Shown: positions 43,721 to 54,976 of the stretch, piece after piece
Position numbering within the stretch: the first letter of the stretch is position 1
Layout of the letters: each line of letters opens with the position of its first letter
NCBI GenBank assembly: GCA_949825045.1
Contig: OX463813.1
Span: 24,782,001 to 24,846,000, forward strand
Direction: 5' to 3'
From: Argyresthia goedartella
Taxonomy: Eukaryota; Arthropoda; Insecta; Lepidoptera; Argyresthiidae
Length of the DNA: 64,000 nucleotides
Notes under the pieces: generated by a model
What the model was told of the DNA's origin: nothing
What the model saw: only the letters and a program-made list of their open reading frames with translations
Databases searched by the model: none
Made by a program: the position numbers and the translations under genes

Positions 43721-45047
43721 CAAGGTGGGCCAAAAGAAATCACCCTATTGGAAGATGCTCTCATTTTTGCGAATGGCCGCCAATGTCAAATCTGTTTTGA
43801 CATTTGTGGACTAGACAGATGCAGAATATAAGTGAACAAGCCATGGAGCGATACACTCCCAAAGAACGCGGAATAATTGTGTCTATTTTTTTACGTAACA
43901 ATTCGTCTGTGGTGTTGGCGCAGCGTGAATTCCGTCGCCGATTCCCCGGCCGTCCGACACCGACTGCGCAAACACTGCGCTGTTTGGCCACCAAACTTGA
44001 TGAGTATGGGACCACACGAGACGTTGCCAAGAGTGGCCGGCCCCGGAGCGCCCGTTCCGCCGAGAATATCGCCGCTGTTGCCGAGGATGTCGAGTTGTCG
44101 CCGGAAACATCGACCAGACGCCGTGCCACGCAATTAGCCATCAGCCGGACGTCCCTGAGGCGAATTTTGGTCAAAGACCTGCGCATATTCCCGTACAAAG
44201 TCCAGTCCGTGCATCAGCTGCTGCCTGCCGACCGCCAAACGCGCGTAACCTACGCTCAAGCCATCCTCAATCTCGACGAAGAAGTGGACGATTTTTCGAC
44301 CAAAATCATAATGAGCGATGAGGGTCATTTCCACCTCAGCGGGTACGTGAACAAACAAAACTATCGCTTCTGGGGCACCGAAAATCCACGAGTGATGCAC
44401 GAGAAGCCATAACACCCGCTCAAAGTGACTACATGGTGCGCTGTTCACGCTGGAATAGTCATTGGGCCATTTTTTTTCGAGAATGCCGTTGGCCAAACGA
44501 CAACAGTGGACGGTGCGCGCTATAGGGCCATGTTGACCGAGTTTTTTCTGCCGCAATTGGACGAATTAGGACTGGAGGACATGTGGTTCCAACAGGACGC
44601 AGCAACGGCATACACTGCGCGAGCCACAACCGATATTCTGAAGGCAGCGTTCCCGGGTCGCCTCATCTCTCGTTTTGGCGATTTGCACTGGCCCGCAAGA
44701 TCGCCCGATTTAAGCGTTCCAGACTTTTTTTGTGGGGTTTTTTGAAGTCCCGTATTCACGTGAACAAGCCCGAGACTCTGGAAGCCCTCAAGGACAACAT
44801 TCGACACGAGTGCGAGAATCTGTCGCCTGAAGTTCTCGCCGAAGGCGAAGTGATGAAAAATGCCACACAACGAGCCCGTATGGCAGTCAATTGTGACGGC
44901 GCCCATTTGGCCAATATAATCTTCTCGAGTTGACCAATAAAATTCTAAAGGTTCAAATAAACATAATCAAAAAACATAATCGAAGTTTTTCATTTAGAAA
45001 AAAAAGAGAGCCAAACAACATCGTATGACTTCTTTTGGCCCACCTTG
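43721..45047 (+). mobile_element. Complete mariner transposon, DD41D (rosa-like) group
   Basis: The ends CAAGGTGGGCCAAAAGAA and its reverse complement are exact over 18 bp, with weaker pairing beyond. A TA dinucleotide lies on each side (43719-43720 and 45048-45049), the expected target duplication. The 1327-bp length is normal for mariner. The element lies in the first visible intron of the sidestep-like gene, in the same orientation. Confidence 0.92.
43804..44933 (+). pseudogene. Mariner DD41D transposase with one stop and one frameshift
   Basis: Start ATG at 43804, or at 43843 in the same frame (MERYTPKERG). Two helix-turn-helix units come first, with GRPRS between them. The DDE/D core follows: catalytic Asp in MSDEGHF (44317-44319), Asp in WFQQDAAT (44596-44598) and Asp in VPDFF (44722-44724), with 41 residues between the last two. 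Lesions are a TAA at 44410-44412 in HEKPxHPLKV (one-base change, probably from CAA) and a lost T in a T run near 44730 that shifts the frame before GFLKSRI. The natural stop is TGA at 44931-44933. A nearly intact, recently active copy. Confidence 0.9.
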
Positions 45048-45049
45048 TA

Positions 45050-46447
45050 TAACCAAGCTTTACCAAATCATATTATGAATACAGGCGTGACTTTTGTCTG
45101 TTGTCAATTTATTACATGAAAAAAAACGAAGCCATTTGGCCACAAGCTTTGTCGGTTGAAAATAGTCTCAAAATAAATTAACAACATTTATTTTTTAATG
45201 GTCTCAAGCAACAAATTATCCTAAAGAATCTTACAGGATTACCTTATGATAAAAAATCAATCGAAGACGATTCTGATAGGTCGACGCTTCATGTATGGAC
45301 AATCGCCGGTGTTCCTTATATGGAGCTGTCAAAATTATTCAGAGAGTAGTGGTTATGTCGCGTTCGAAATAGTCGCACTAAGACGGTAAATACTTAGGCG
45401 GTACAACGTTAGGCGGTAACCAAAGGAACCGTTTGACAAAGCCTTGTTGCATAATTGACGTCTTTATATACTTTTAACACAAACACAAGGGATCGGTAAT
45501 GGGAAGGGAGAAAGCACTTCGTGTGAGCAACTAACCATAGAACCTTGCTTCACTTCTGTGGAGTGATATCTTGCTTGCTCTAAGTTTTGTTCCGGACACA
45601 TTGCTCTCAACAAATTTGGCTCTTTAATGGGGAAAGTGGATTCCCCAAAATTTGAGGAGTGCGTCACCACGACGTTGTCCATGTGTCCGGATGTGGGCAC
45701 CACAGGCACGCATCCTTTACCACAGTTAAAACGCCGCAGTAGGCCAAAACAGACTTTTGAAAATCTCAAGTGACGCAATATGTAGTTATTTCTTAATAGT
45801 CTTTTTATAATTTAAATGATATTATGCTGGTAAAACAGTGTATACTAGAAATTTTTGCTTTGATATTTTTAATTTTTTTGAGACTGGCACTCGGAAAATA
45901 AAAAATCTGAACCTTTAAATGTTGTTGTGTACATTATTAGTTTGATCACCATTCAATTACAGTAAATACTTGGTTTGTCGTGGCAAGAAAACCAAGAAAA
46001 AAATGAGGGCGCCACTTTTTTCCACATGGCAACATTTAGGTCACACTCTAAATGAATTTGGTACTTGGTGTTTTTTTAACTATGCAGGTTTGAAATGGGC
46101 ATGATTTATTTTAAGCTTCCAAGTTTGAGGTATGGCTCACAAAAGATAAAAAAAAAAAAACGCACCGGATTTCAATTTATGTACTTGCTCTTGTTATGTA
46201 TTTAATCGCTATAAAACATATTATGAAGAATGAAACAAGAAACAATTAAACAGTTATGAAAAATTAAGTAAAAGTAAGCTGAAGGTGAAATTCTAAGTAC
46301 CGCTGGGGTGGTGCCCAGCATCAATATACAGGTGTGGGAGGCTGTAACATAATTCTGATGGATTCCCCGACCTCTGAGTGAGCCCAGAATGCTGTGAAAA
46401 ATTGCAAAAATACATCGAAAACTCAGGTTTTAATTGGTTATTTGATG
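45050..46447. other. Intronic, no recognisable gene
   Basis: A 104-codon minus ORF at 45464-45778 has no recognisable domain and poor codon character. Confidence 0.4.
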
Positions 46448-47265
46448 TTTTTAGGGTTCCGTACCCGTACCTATTAAACTAACCCTCCGCTGTCCGTCTG
46501 TCCGTCAGCGGGCTGTATCTCATCTTAAAATTTTCATAGATTTTATAAATTGAAGGGGACCTGATACAAGAGACATGTTTTAACACCTTCTGCGATATAA
46601 CAACAATATCATGATTCTTTTTAGTGAAGGAACTACAATGTTACGGTTTCAGATTTTTTCCTTTATATAAGATCTTGCTTCGTGCCAAATTTCATGATTC
46701 TAGATCTACGGGAAGTATCCTATAGGCGTTGATTCTCTTGCAAAGAAAATTCAGCAAAATTTAAATGTAAAAGGAAGTATCTTTTAATCGTACCTATAAC
46801 TCTGATTTTTTCAAAACTTAGAGAGTACAGATTTGCGTAATCGATGTCAATTTCAACTTGATACCTCCATGCGTTCCTAAAAAAATGGTCTTGACAGACG
46901 GATATCAGGCAGACAGACAAACAGTCAGAAATAAATTTACAGTTTTAGGATTTTTCCTTTTACTTGTGCTATAAGCCTTGCTTCATGCCATTCCATGGTT
47001 CTAGGTCAACAGGAAGTACCCTATAGGTTTTTATTCCCTTGCCAATATCAAGCAATTACAGCAAAATTGTGAGATATATGGTGGGGCAGTATCTTTTGAT
47101 TGCTATAGGTTTATACCCTATAGGTTTTTTTTCACAATATCAGGAGACCTGATTAATCGATTTTAATTTCAACTTAGAATTAAAAGAACCCAGACAGACA
47201 GTCAGCTGGACAACGAAGTGATAGTTTATGGGTTCCTCTTTTCCATCAGGGCACGGAACCCTAAT
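46448..47265. repeat. Three family K copies in a row
   Basis: A reversed end (46448-46560, AGGGTTCCGTACCCGTACCT, GTCCGTCTGTCCGTC) is followed by two forward copies: 46600-46920, with GATTTTTTCCTTTATATAAG and a CAGACAGACAAACAG run, and 46925-47265, ending GGGCACGGAACCCTAATAAA. The last is rich in CCTATAGGTTTT repeats. Confidence 0.65.
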
Positions 47266-47477
47266 AAACCGGACGCGCGCGCGACAGCTCACAGCTCGAC
47301 GGCAAGTTACAGTCTCGCTGTCATTATCTCTCGAGATACGACAACGCCTTTATTATATTTTTTCAGCGGCATTTTATTTCAGGCCGAAGTAATTGCACCT
47401 AATTCAACAATACTATCACAAACATAGAAGTGAAGTGACGAAGATTCTAACGGTGAAGGAAAACATGTGAGGATACC

Positions 47478-47522
47478 TTTAAATCTCCATTGTTGTGGCG
47501 ATGGGCTAGCCCCATGTCACGC
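47478..47522 (+). repeat. Family D fragment
   Basis: GTTGTGGCGATGGGCTAGCC then CATGTCACGCAAAT. Confidence 0.6.
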
Positions 47523-48034
47523 AAATTTTCGGTTTTTTTCTCTCTGATTTTCCACCCCTTCTCATCCCCGACCCCATGAAGATTATCGGATGACGGAAAA
47601 CAAATAACCCGCCTGCATTTTCTTTAAATACCACATACACACTTATCAATGCACCTTGTCATATGCATGGAGTATGGAAGTAGCCGCACCAATAACTTTC
47701 TAGTACCATAAACCACCATTTTGTTTTCTTTCTCCAAATACTTTATCGACAAAAAATCCATATAGTTATCGAACCTGCTCAGAAAATTTCACCAGAATCA
47801 GTTGAGAAATGCGACCTGTAGAGAAGAACATCCGGACAGCGAGACAGAATAGGCAAGCATTTTTGCCCAAGCTGAAACGAAAAAAGAAACGCGGTACGCG
47901 CTCGCTCGGTCAATTAGTTAGGCGATTTATCCATTAATGAATCTAAATCTCTTCATAAAAGACACTCAATTGAAATGAACTGAATTTTTCTTCTGCATAA
48001 TCTTCCCAGCTAACCATGACCTCGCTCTTCACAG

Positions 48035-48148
48035 GCTCGACACGCGTGAAGGTGTTACGTCCCACTGGTCAGATCCCGGCACTCTCGGAGCCCGGGCCAC
48101 ATTCAGGAGCGATTCGGAGCCTGCTGTGCTGCTCATCACGAGGCTAAG
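48035..48148 (+). CDS. Sidestep-like Ig receptor, visible exon 2 (Ig1, middle)
   Basis: Acceptor CTTCACAG and donor GTGAGG; 114 bp, phase 2 at both ends. The first G completes Thr of PIYT. The peptide then reads LDTREGVTSHWSDPGTLGAR and ATFRSDSEPAVLLITRLR. The W, the G.RA.F and the PA.L.I pattern match Ig domain 1 of Sidestep proteins. There are no stops in frame, and base composition is GC-rich as in the other exons. Confidence 0.88.
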
Positions 48149-48279
48149 GTGAGGCTTCATCATCGTTCATCAGGATCATCTATTTATCAAGCTCATTATT
48201 AGATAATGTGTTGTAATTTATGCTTCAAGGTCCCCTTTTCCCTTCTTATAAGGACAATAAAAAGTCTGTTCTAAGTGCC

Positions 48280-48471
48280 CAAAATCAAAGTCAAAATCAA
48301 AATGTCTTTATTACGGTAGATATTTACATATAAGTATATGTAAATATCTACCAAAATAGTCGTTACTAAGGAGTAACGACTTTTTTTGGCCTCTTCTCTA
48401 CATTGGACCGCTCGCTGTGGGAGACAGGGCGAGGAAACTCCCACAGAATAGTTTTTAGACTCTTTCAAAAT
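48280..48471 (-). repeat. Family E LINE tail with internal hairpins
   Basis: GTCAAAATCAAAATGTCTTT, ACATTGGACCGCTCGCTGTG. Internal palindromes lie at about 48317-48352 (GTAGATATTTACATATAAGT arm) and 48359-48380 (GTCGTTACT/AGTAACGAC). Confidence 0.6.
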
Positions 48472-48768
48472 ATGTTATGGTTGTTGATACAATCTGCCTA
48501 CGGAACCCCTGTACAATGTTTCAGGCTTCTAGATTCACTAGTTTTAGCTCTGCGTTGTCTGCCACTCAGTCAGCGTAAGGTGTTTTATTGCCTAGATTTT
48601 GTGGCTCGATTCTCTTTATCTAAAGGCGTCACTATCCTTCAAGATTGTTATTTGACAAATGATGAGATAACTGACAATTTAGAATTGCAATTGCGACGGT
48701 TTTTGGCGGATTTGAATGAACTGAATCGCAAGTTTACCAGTTGTCGTTTCAAAAATTCAATCAAATAA
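48472..48768 (+). CDS. Unrecognised 98-codon ORF, possible retropseudogene end
   Basis: The frame opens inside the family E copy (48403), and a Met at 48472 starts unique sequence. It reads MLWLLIQSAYGTPVQCFRLL, with LRCLPLSQRKVFYCLDFVAR and ELQLRRFLADLNELNRKFTS later, and ends in TAA. An AATAAA lies about 95 bp downstream (about 48862). The amino-acid pattern looks protein-like (Leu-rich helical), but I recognise no family. It could be the 3' end of a processed gene copy or chance. Confidence 0.25.
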   Translation: MLWLLIQSAYGTPVQCFRLLDSLVLALRCLPLSQRKVFYCLDFVARFSLSKGVTILQDCYLTNDEITDNLELQLRRFLADLNELNRKFTSCRFKNSIK

Positions 48769-49094
48769 GATAAAGAAACGAGCTAAGTACTGTCTATAGA
48801 CTCCTTAGCTGTAGGCAAAATCCAAGAAATTGTCTCCTAAAAACTTCTCACAATGTTTTAAATAAAGAAAAACAAACATGACACTTGATCCATCGCTTCA
48901 ATGTGATATCTATCCCCTAAGATACTCTCCGATTGAATCATTTATTCCCCTTGGAATATGTTACCTATTGAATTTATATATTTGGAACTTGATATTTCCA
49001 TTTTACCTTCTATTCAATTCTCTCCAAAAAAAATACACAGGGTGGATTTCGTTGACATGGTATACCAGAAAACAATACCATTGACAACTATTTG

Positions 49095-49215
49095 ATGCTA
49101 CCGCCGCCGCGCTCGCCCCGCTTTCGGTGTGACGGGGTCGCTGCTCGCGGGTGCCGCGCGGCAGTCGCGCTGGAGCCGCCCCGCGCCCGACCCGCGCCCG
49201 CCCCGCGTTTGATGT
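49095..49215. other. Very GC-rich block
   Basis: About 120 bp of GC-dominated sequence (CCGCCGCCGCGCTCGCCCCG, GCGCCCGACCCGCGCCCGCC) in an AT-rich intron. I have seen similar GC-rich blocks as parts of lepidopteran transposons. It is directly downstream of the Crypton 3' flank on that element's strand. Confidence 0.5.
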
Positions 49216-49419
49216 GGCCGGGCCTTTAGTATGTAATAGTATATTTCATTACAAGTGCGGAAAGGCTGTCATTGCAAAGAGTTCCGACAAATGACAGTCA
49301 GAACAAGTTGCAATGACGGTTCCGCACGTGTACTGAACGACAATTTTTAATACAGCTGCGAAAAAATGAAGCAATTTAATAAAATAATAAAAACACAATA
49401 AACTCAACTAACTTAACAT

Positions 49420-50729
49420 TCATTTCTTATAAAAGTTATAATTCACATATACATTGAAATTGGTACAGTTTTTTATACTAACTGGGGAAGTTTTAGGTTG
49501 CATATTTACTGTTTGAGACAAACTATTATTAATTTCGTATGATTGTTCATGTCTATTTGTCATACAATGGCGTTTGCTAGTTGATGGAGTTGTATCTGAT
49601 GAATTATCATTATCAACAAAGGTAGATGGACGAACGTTCTCTGCAACATGTGAAGGAGACGGACTGGACCTTAAATTGATGGATTGTGTGATTTTTTTTC
49701 CCAGTTTCTAGTTTATTGTTTAATGAATCACCAATATCACCAATTCTGCAACTCCGATGTCCAACTTCATGTCCGATTTCCAACCTCCTTGTCGCTTTAA
49801 GGACGTCAAATTGGCTCCTGAATCTGCCAATAATGTAGCAGAGGTCCTCCTGAAGCTGTGCCTAGTATAATACTCAGCATCCGGCAGACCAAGAAACGTA
49901 GCTATTTCTTTTGGCATATTACCAAATTTATTTATCCCGATTGCTTGAGCTGTACACTTCCCTTTTTGGTAATTTTGAAAAAAACGGTCGATTTTTCCTT
50001 TTTGGGACCGCTGATTCATATATTTTTGCACTATTCTAAGAAAATCTCCTTCAACAACAAAGCTTCTCGGTATCTTATTTTTTGTGTTCGGAATCTTGAT
50101 TAGTAGCATTTCTCCATGGGCTTCAATATCTTTTAAAGTAATATTGGCTAACTCCTCTCTGCGGCAAGCTCCAACAACGCCAAAAATCAGAGCAACTTGC
50201 AAAAAAGGGATTTGATTAATATTTTTTAAAATAATGTATTGACTGTATTTTGCGATTTCGTTAACTGATTACTAAAGAAAAATATAAGTACTTATTAGTA
50301 AATTACCTTTGTGGCTAAATAACGATCATCGGGAGCTTCGTTTAAAAACCTTTCCGCTTCATTCGATGTTAATATTTTCTACTTTTTACTTGTAAAACCG
50401 TCTGATTGTCGTTTTAAGAAAGCATTTAATTTTGGGTATTCACTTATATCCACGTTGTTCCTTATTTTCAGCATACTTTTGATCATCGAATACCTCGACC
50501 ATAACGTAGAAGGTTTTAATTTTGCTGAGAGTTCGGAGAAGTATGCCAACATAACATTTTCTGAAAAACTATTTGCTTTTTTCTCTTCTCTCCAGGCAAT
50601 AAATTCGTCGTATGTAGATATGTAGCGAATTTTTGACTTTTCCGGTAAAATGTTCTCCGAAGCATTTTGTGCAATTATACTGAGTTCCGGTGGTGTTAAT
50701 TCAAAAAAACTAGGGTTGAAATTACTCAT
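49420..50729 (-). pseudogene. Crypton tyrosine-recombinase gene, two exons, inactivated
   Basis: Exon 1 (50307-50729) starts ATG (MSNFNPSFFELTPPELSIIA) and contains a SAM-like N-terminal domain ending KLNAFLKRQSDGFTSKK, stop (50379-50381), KILTSNEAERFLNEAPDDRY. A 111-bp intron (50196-50306, GTAATT...GCAAG) joins K to VALIFGVVGACRREEL. Exon 2 carries the catalytic Arg (CRREE), the H-x-x-R box in TRHSFRRTSATLLADSGANL, and GGWKS. After a frame slip near 49750-49760 the tail continues open as GDIGDSLNNKLETGKK and ends at 49420 (NCTNFNVYVNYNFYKK). The expected GY with the nucleophilic Tyr reads GD. Lesions: TAG in exon 1, frameshift, Tyr loss. The family is known in insects as Crypton. Confidence 0.85.
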
Positions 50730-50849
50730 TTTGTGCAAAAAACAACTAAACTCGCAAAGAAAATTAGAAAATTTTAAAAATGGCGCCAACCGTAGAATAT
50801 AAGCAGAGTTTTTTTTCGACACTAGTTGAACAGTGGACACTTTAATAGT

Positions 50850-51967
50850 GGAATTTGTTCAATTGAATATACAGTTGAACAAAAGACACTTGATGAGTAG
50901 AATTTGTTCAATTCGTTGAACAAACAGTTGAACAAAGTGGATATAAGGATTTTTTTTATTGATATGAAATGAAAATGAAATTTAATGAGATGAAATGAAA
51001 TGAAACCTAACCTAACTCATTCAATCAAATCATTAAATCTGATATTGAAACAAATTAGTAGCTTCTTTTTAGAAATATACGTATTTGCATGAATCATAAA
51101 AACTTCTATGATTTTTTTATTAAAAACTTCATGGTTGGTTTTTCTTTTTAATAGACATTATTTTGACAGTTGAGAAAGAGAACGCACAAGTTCGGGAAAG
51201 GTAAAAAAAAGATAGCCCACATCTCGAACGCTATACGTCCCTGCAATACGCCACTTTTTGAGCAACTGTATTTAAAAATATCGTAACCGCTCTGTTGTTT
51301 GGCCATCGGAAAAAAAAACTAAGCGCTGATTGCCACAAAAAATACGGACAGACTTTATTTATGCAATAAGGAAATGTCAAAAGTAAAATAAAGGTTAGAC
51401 AAAGTATAACTAACGATTTAAACTGACAGCTTGAAATCCGATCCGATCCGAATTCTTGACTATTGTGCTGTTGCAATAGGTTCTATTTTTAAATTATATC
51501 AATTACCAAAATACAGATTTGACTACCAAATTAACTAAATGTTCACCATATTTAATGCCCCCATGTAGTCTCACAGAACCGTATTGGTTGCTATAGGTCA
51601 TTTTCTGTCCGAATACTCAAGTTGTTTGTTAGTTTGTGCCATTACAGCTAATGCCAGATCGACACAAACATTCACGACATATTTACATTTACAATAAAAT
51701 TACAATTCAATAAAATTCAATTATCACAATAACAATAGACATTCAGATTCCAATTTAAATTAATTTCAGTAATATATCAATTCATAGTTTTGAACAATAT
51801 ATAATACTACCTAGACGAAGCCAAGCAGCATGGAATAAAATAGGGTGTACAATTTTGATGAACATTTCGTAATCTTGGGATGAAAATGTATGTATGTTTT
51901 CATTGGATATTTCTGTTAGTCAATTTGATCAACAGTTAATAGGCGTACCCCATACGTACATACCTAG
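50850..51967. other. Intronic, no recognisable gene
   Basis: Contains repeated GTTCAATT/GTTGAACA blocks (50822-50940) next to the Crypton start and a GAAAT-type simple repeat (about 50965-51004). Confidence 0.45.
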
Positions 51968-52140
51968 AATTGTATTTCTTGAACACAACCAATTTTTAAA
52001 AGAGATCTGAAAATCAATCTGCGGTAGTTTCTACGCCCTGCTTCTCCCAAAGTGGTCCAATGTAGAGAAGCGGCAAAAATGACTATTACTACGTATATGT
52101 AAATATCTACAGTAATAAAGAGATTTGACTGATTGATTAA
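51968..52140 (+). repeat. Family E LINE 3' end
   Basis: TTCTCCCAAAGTGGTCCAAT, GTAGAGAAGCGGCAAAAATG, ATGTAAATATCTACAGTAAT, TTTGACTGATTGATTAATTG tail. Confidence 0.65.
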
Positions 52141-52528
52141 TTGATATACGTCGTAACCATATGGTAGAATTGACCATAACAGCATGATGTGATTGCCCAT
52201 TTCATTAGCCCGGCTTGACACATTTTATTAAATGAGATGTCGCTAGATTCGTCGCAGTTATGGGAGTATCATAGGCTATATAATGTTATTGAAAATTCAA
52301 TACATATTATAAATCGCAAAATATGATTTATAAAGTTATTGGTGCGGCTACTTTCATACTCAATATACGTAACCATGGTTCATACATAGGTTTGTATATG
52401 AAATTAAAAGAAAATGCAGTCGGATTATTTGTTTTTATAATGACTCCACTTGTTCACTCCGTAGTCCCACGATAACGCTTCTCAGGATGTATGTGAGTGT
52501 CGCTAAACATGAACCACATTGTCCCCAG

Positions 52529-52614
52529 GCCGGAGGACAGTGGACAGTACAGATGTCGAGTGGACTTCATCAAGTCCCCCACCAAGAATACCCGGCTCAA
52601 CCTGACTGTGCTGA
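52529..52614 (+). CDS. Sidestep-like Ig receptor, visible exon 3 (Ig1, end)
   Basis: Acceptor TTGTCCCCAG and donor GTGAGT. The first base completes Arg, and the exon ends with one base (phase 1). It encodes [20 protein letters not shown] and NTRLNLTVL. EDSGxYRCRVDF.KSPT.N....LTV is the hallmark of Sidestep Ig1 and supplies the second disulfide cysteine (YRC), pairing with LPCD of exon 1. The Asn-x-Thr in NLTV is a possible glycosylation site. Confidence 0.92.
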
Positions 52615-52644
52615 GTGAGTATTCGCATCATCATCGTCATTGTT

Positions 52645-52700
52645 ACAGGTTCCGCCAGGTTTCTTGGCTCGTGAGCGAGATCTCACCTCTCTGTTTATCT
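52645..52700. mobile_element. Family H MITE, partial copy
   Basis: GGTTCCGCCAGGTTTCTTGG, GAGCGAGATCTCACCTCTCT, one arm only. Confidence 0.45.
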
Positions 52701-52719
52701 GTAAAACAAAGTAAATGTT

Positions 52720-53020
52720 TGAAAGTTACATTGCAACATCTACTCTAATAATTAAAACTACACTCCACACGCTTACCTGTAAAACAAAGAAACGACATTT
52801 ACCGTCTTGCCACAAACAACTTCAACCACTGTTTATCACATGTTTACAAAAAACGTTACCACAGAACTGCATTTTACGTCGTATTAGGGATAGGCATGAC
52901 TTAAACTATGTAATCAATTTAGGCAACCGAGAATGCATGTTTAGTCAGTGCCTTCTCTGTCAAGATGGCGGAACTATCGATCAGCTATTCAACCATGTTT
53001 GTTTTATTTAAGAAAAGGGA
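52720..53020 (+). pseudogene. Possible LINE C-terminal fragment
   Basis: A frame with CILRRIRDRHDLNYVINLGN and CLLCQDGGTIDQLFNHVC shows the C..C....D...HLF..C pattern found at the end of Jockey-type LINE proteins. Weak, single-motif evidence. Confidence 0.3.
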
Positions 53021-53059
53021 GTTTTTACTACATTATGGTCCAAGTTTTGTCGTGAGGAA

Positions 53060-53205
53060 ACTTTCATATCTCCATAAGAGATCGTGAGGAAACCTCCATA
53101 GTTGCGGCAATGGGCTATCCCCCTGTCATGCAAAATGGACTTTTGATTATATGGAAGTGGGCACAACTGTGCCTCTGCCACCAGTATCGAAACGCTTGAC
53201 GCTAT
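53060..53205 (+). repeat. Family D repeat, good copy
   Basis: ATAGTTGCGGCAATGGGCTA, CCCTGTCATGCAAAATGGAC, GTGGGCACAACTGTGCCTCT and GCTTGACGCTATG. Confidence 0.7.
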
Positions 53206-54976
53206 GCATCGTCCGATGATGACATTTGTGTTAGACTATTGGGACACACTTGTACATATGCTACCGGTGTGCCATCCAGTATAGAAACCAGACTAGCCGC
53301 AAGCCGCAGCAATCTTGTAAGCAGTCTCATCTCCTCAGAGCTACTCAACCATCCAGGCTGGTCGGTCAACCAACTCAAGCTGGTGCAGGAGATAGGATGG
53401 CTGAAATAGATGAGTTTTTGTGAAGGAGATAAGCCGACTTTTCACTGTGGCATGGGACGTAATGTTTTATGTATAGCAACACAACGGGCTCAAAGAAAAT
53501 TAATGACAAGCAATATTTATTTACACCTTGAGATGTATATATCAGATTATATCCCATAGTGGAAAGCTGGCTCTATTTATAAAAGCCCCGCGCAACCCTC
53601 TGGAATGAAATTAAACATGTGATAACAGAACATTTTGATATTAACGTTTTTAATTTGTTTAATAAAAGTTTCTTTCAATGTAATTTCACGACTTCTTTAA
53701 TATCTCCAATTCCATGTTTATTTTCATCATCAATTCTGATTGACAGCCACAATTACTTCGTGTTCATCTTCTATTTTATAAAAGATGAAGACGAAGTAAT
53801 TGTAAAAATAAAAGACAAGATTTCAATTAATTTATACCAAAAATACTAAAGTATTCCAGTATGGCCATCCAGCGGGCAGCGGGTTATTATCAAGTCAACA
53901 TTTCTCTGCATGCGGTTGGCATAGAACTTCGGAGACTGGCGCTATAGAACAGACTTGACTCACCAACCAAAAGGCCTATGCCCAGAAGTGGGTTGATGTG
54001 TGTTGAAACGATTAATATGACGATGCCTTACCTTTTCTGTTCCGAAATCCTGGAAAATTGGGTGTTTTGTAGCTCGTAATCACTACCCTGGGTAAGTGCA
54101 TGGCGGGCGGTAGGAACCAAGTATTTACATTCCTGAGCATTTATCCCCAACCAAAACAAACAAATTGTCTGACGAACTTTCGGTGACAGTTGCATGTTCC
54201 GTTCCGTTTCGCTGCTTATTTTTTCGCCGTTTTTGATAAAAGCACTAAAATGAACGATTTTTCTATAAAAAATAAGGATAAAGTACTACTTTACCTACCT
54301 ATGTTCTATTACTAAGTTTGGAATAAAATTAAGTATAAACTTATCCATCAAATTATGTATTAATTCTTAAGTTATTCGCGTAAAATGGAACTGATGAACT
54401 TTTTTATTTTTTTATATAGTATATTTTTTACGGCCCTGGAAATTTAGACCTTTAAGGATAGTTCATGAGCGATCGAAATAAACTGAATGATTTAGCCGTT
54501 ATTTAGTAAGATACTCACAAAATACTTTTTTGTGTACTTATACTACTACTAATAAATGTTGATTTAGCTAAACAAGTGGTAATACTTTGTTTTTAATATT
54601 TTTTGTTGTAAGATGGTAAAGTCTTTTCCTTCCACTATCTATCTTACTTTATTTATTTCACTGTATCACTGTTTTCCACAACACACAAGTTACGCCATGT
54701 TGGTACTTGGACCTCGGTACACTGACAGCTCGAAGCCGGGAATATTTAAATTGGAAGAGTCTTAGAACTCTTTACATTCATATAAATTTTAAGTGTCGGA
54801 AAACTCAATGAGAAAATATTTCATATTAATACCATAGCCGCCGCGGATGGGATTTGCGATATCACGCAAAATGACAAATAGAACAACTAACAAAACCTCG
54901 GCTCAAACGCTTCTGCCGTGCCATATTGGAACAGTAAAGATTTGTTCATTTGTAATAATGGCTGTTTTCCCCCCAG
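53206..54976. other. Intronic, no recognisable gene; one hairpin
   Basis: A hairpin at 53751-53801 has 20-bp arms AATTACTTCGTGTTCATCTT and complement with one mismatch, 11-base loop. The remainder is AT-rich and unassigned. Confidence 0.5.

Larger units (their letters stand above)
32470..48034 (+). other. Intron of the sidestep-like gene (about 15.6 kb)
   Basis: Bounded by GTGAGC and CTTCACAG. It holds most of the large mobile elements of this half of the window: the Harbinger-split palindrome, the mariner, and SINE and family K copies, listed separately. No additional exon is needed, because the flanking exons join in phase 2 and read through the Ig fold (PIYT then LDTREG). Confidence 0.75.

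Noticed and set aside
43761..44906. Several long minus-strand and alternate-frame ORFs over the mariner
   Set aside because: They are shadows of the transposase, which has the real motifs (SDEGHF, WFQQD, PDFF).
45464..45778. 104-codon minus ORF as a gene
   Set aside because: No domain, no splice or polyadenylation context, and not supported by neighbours.
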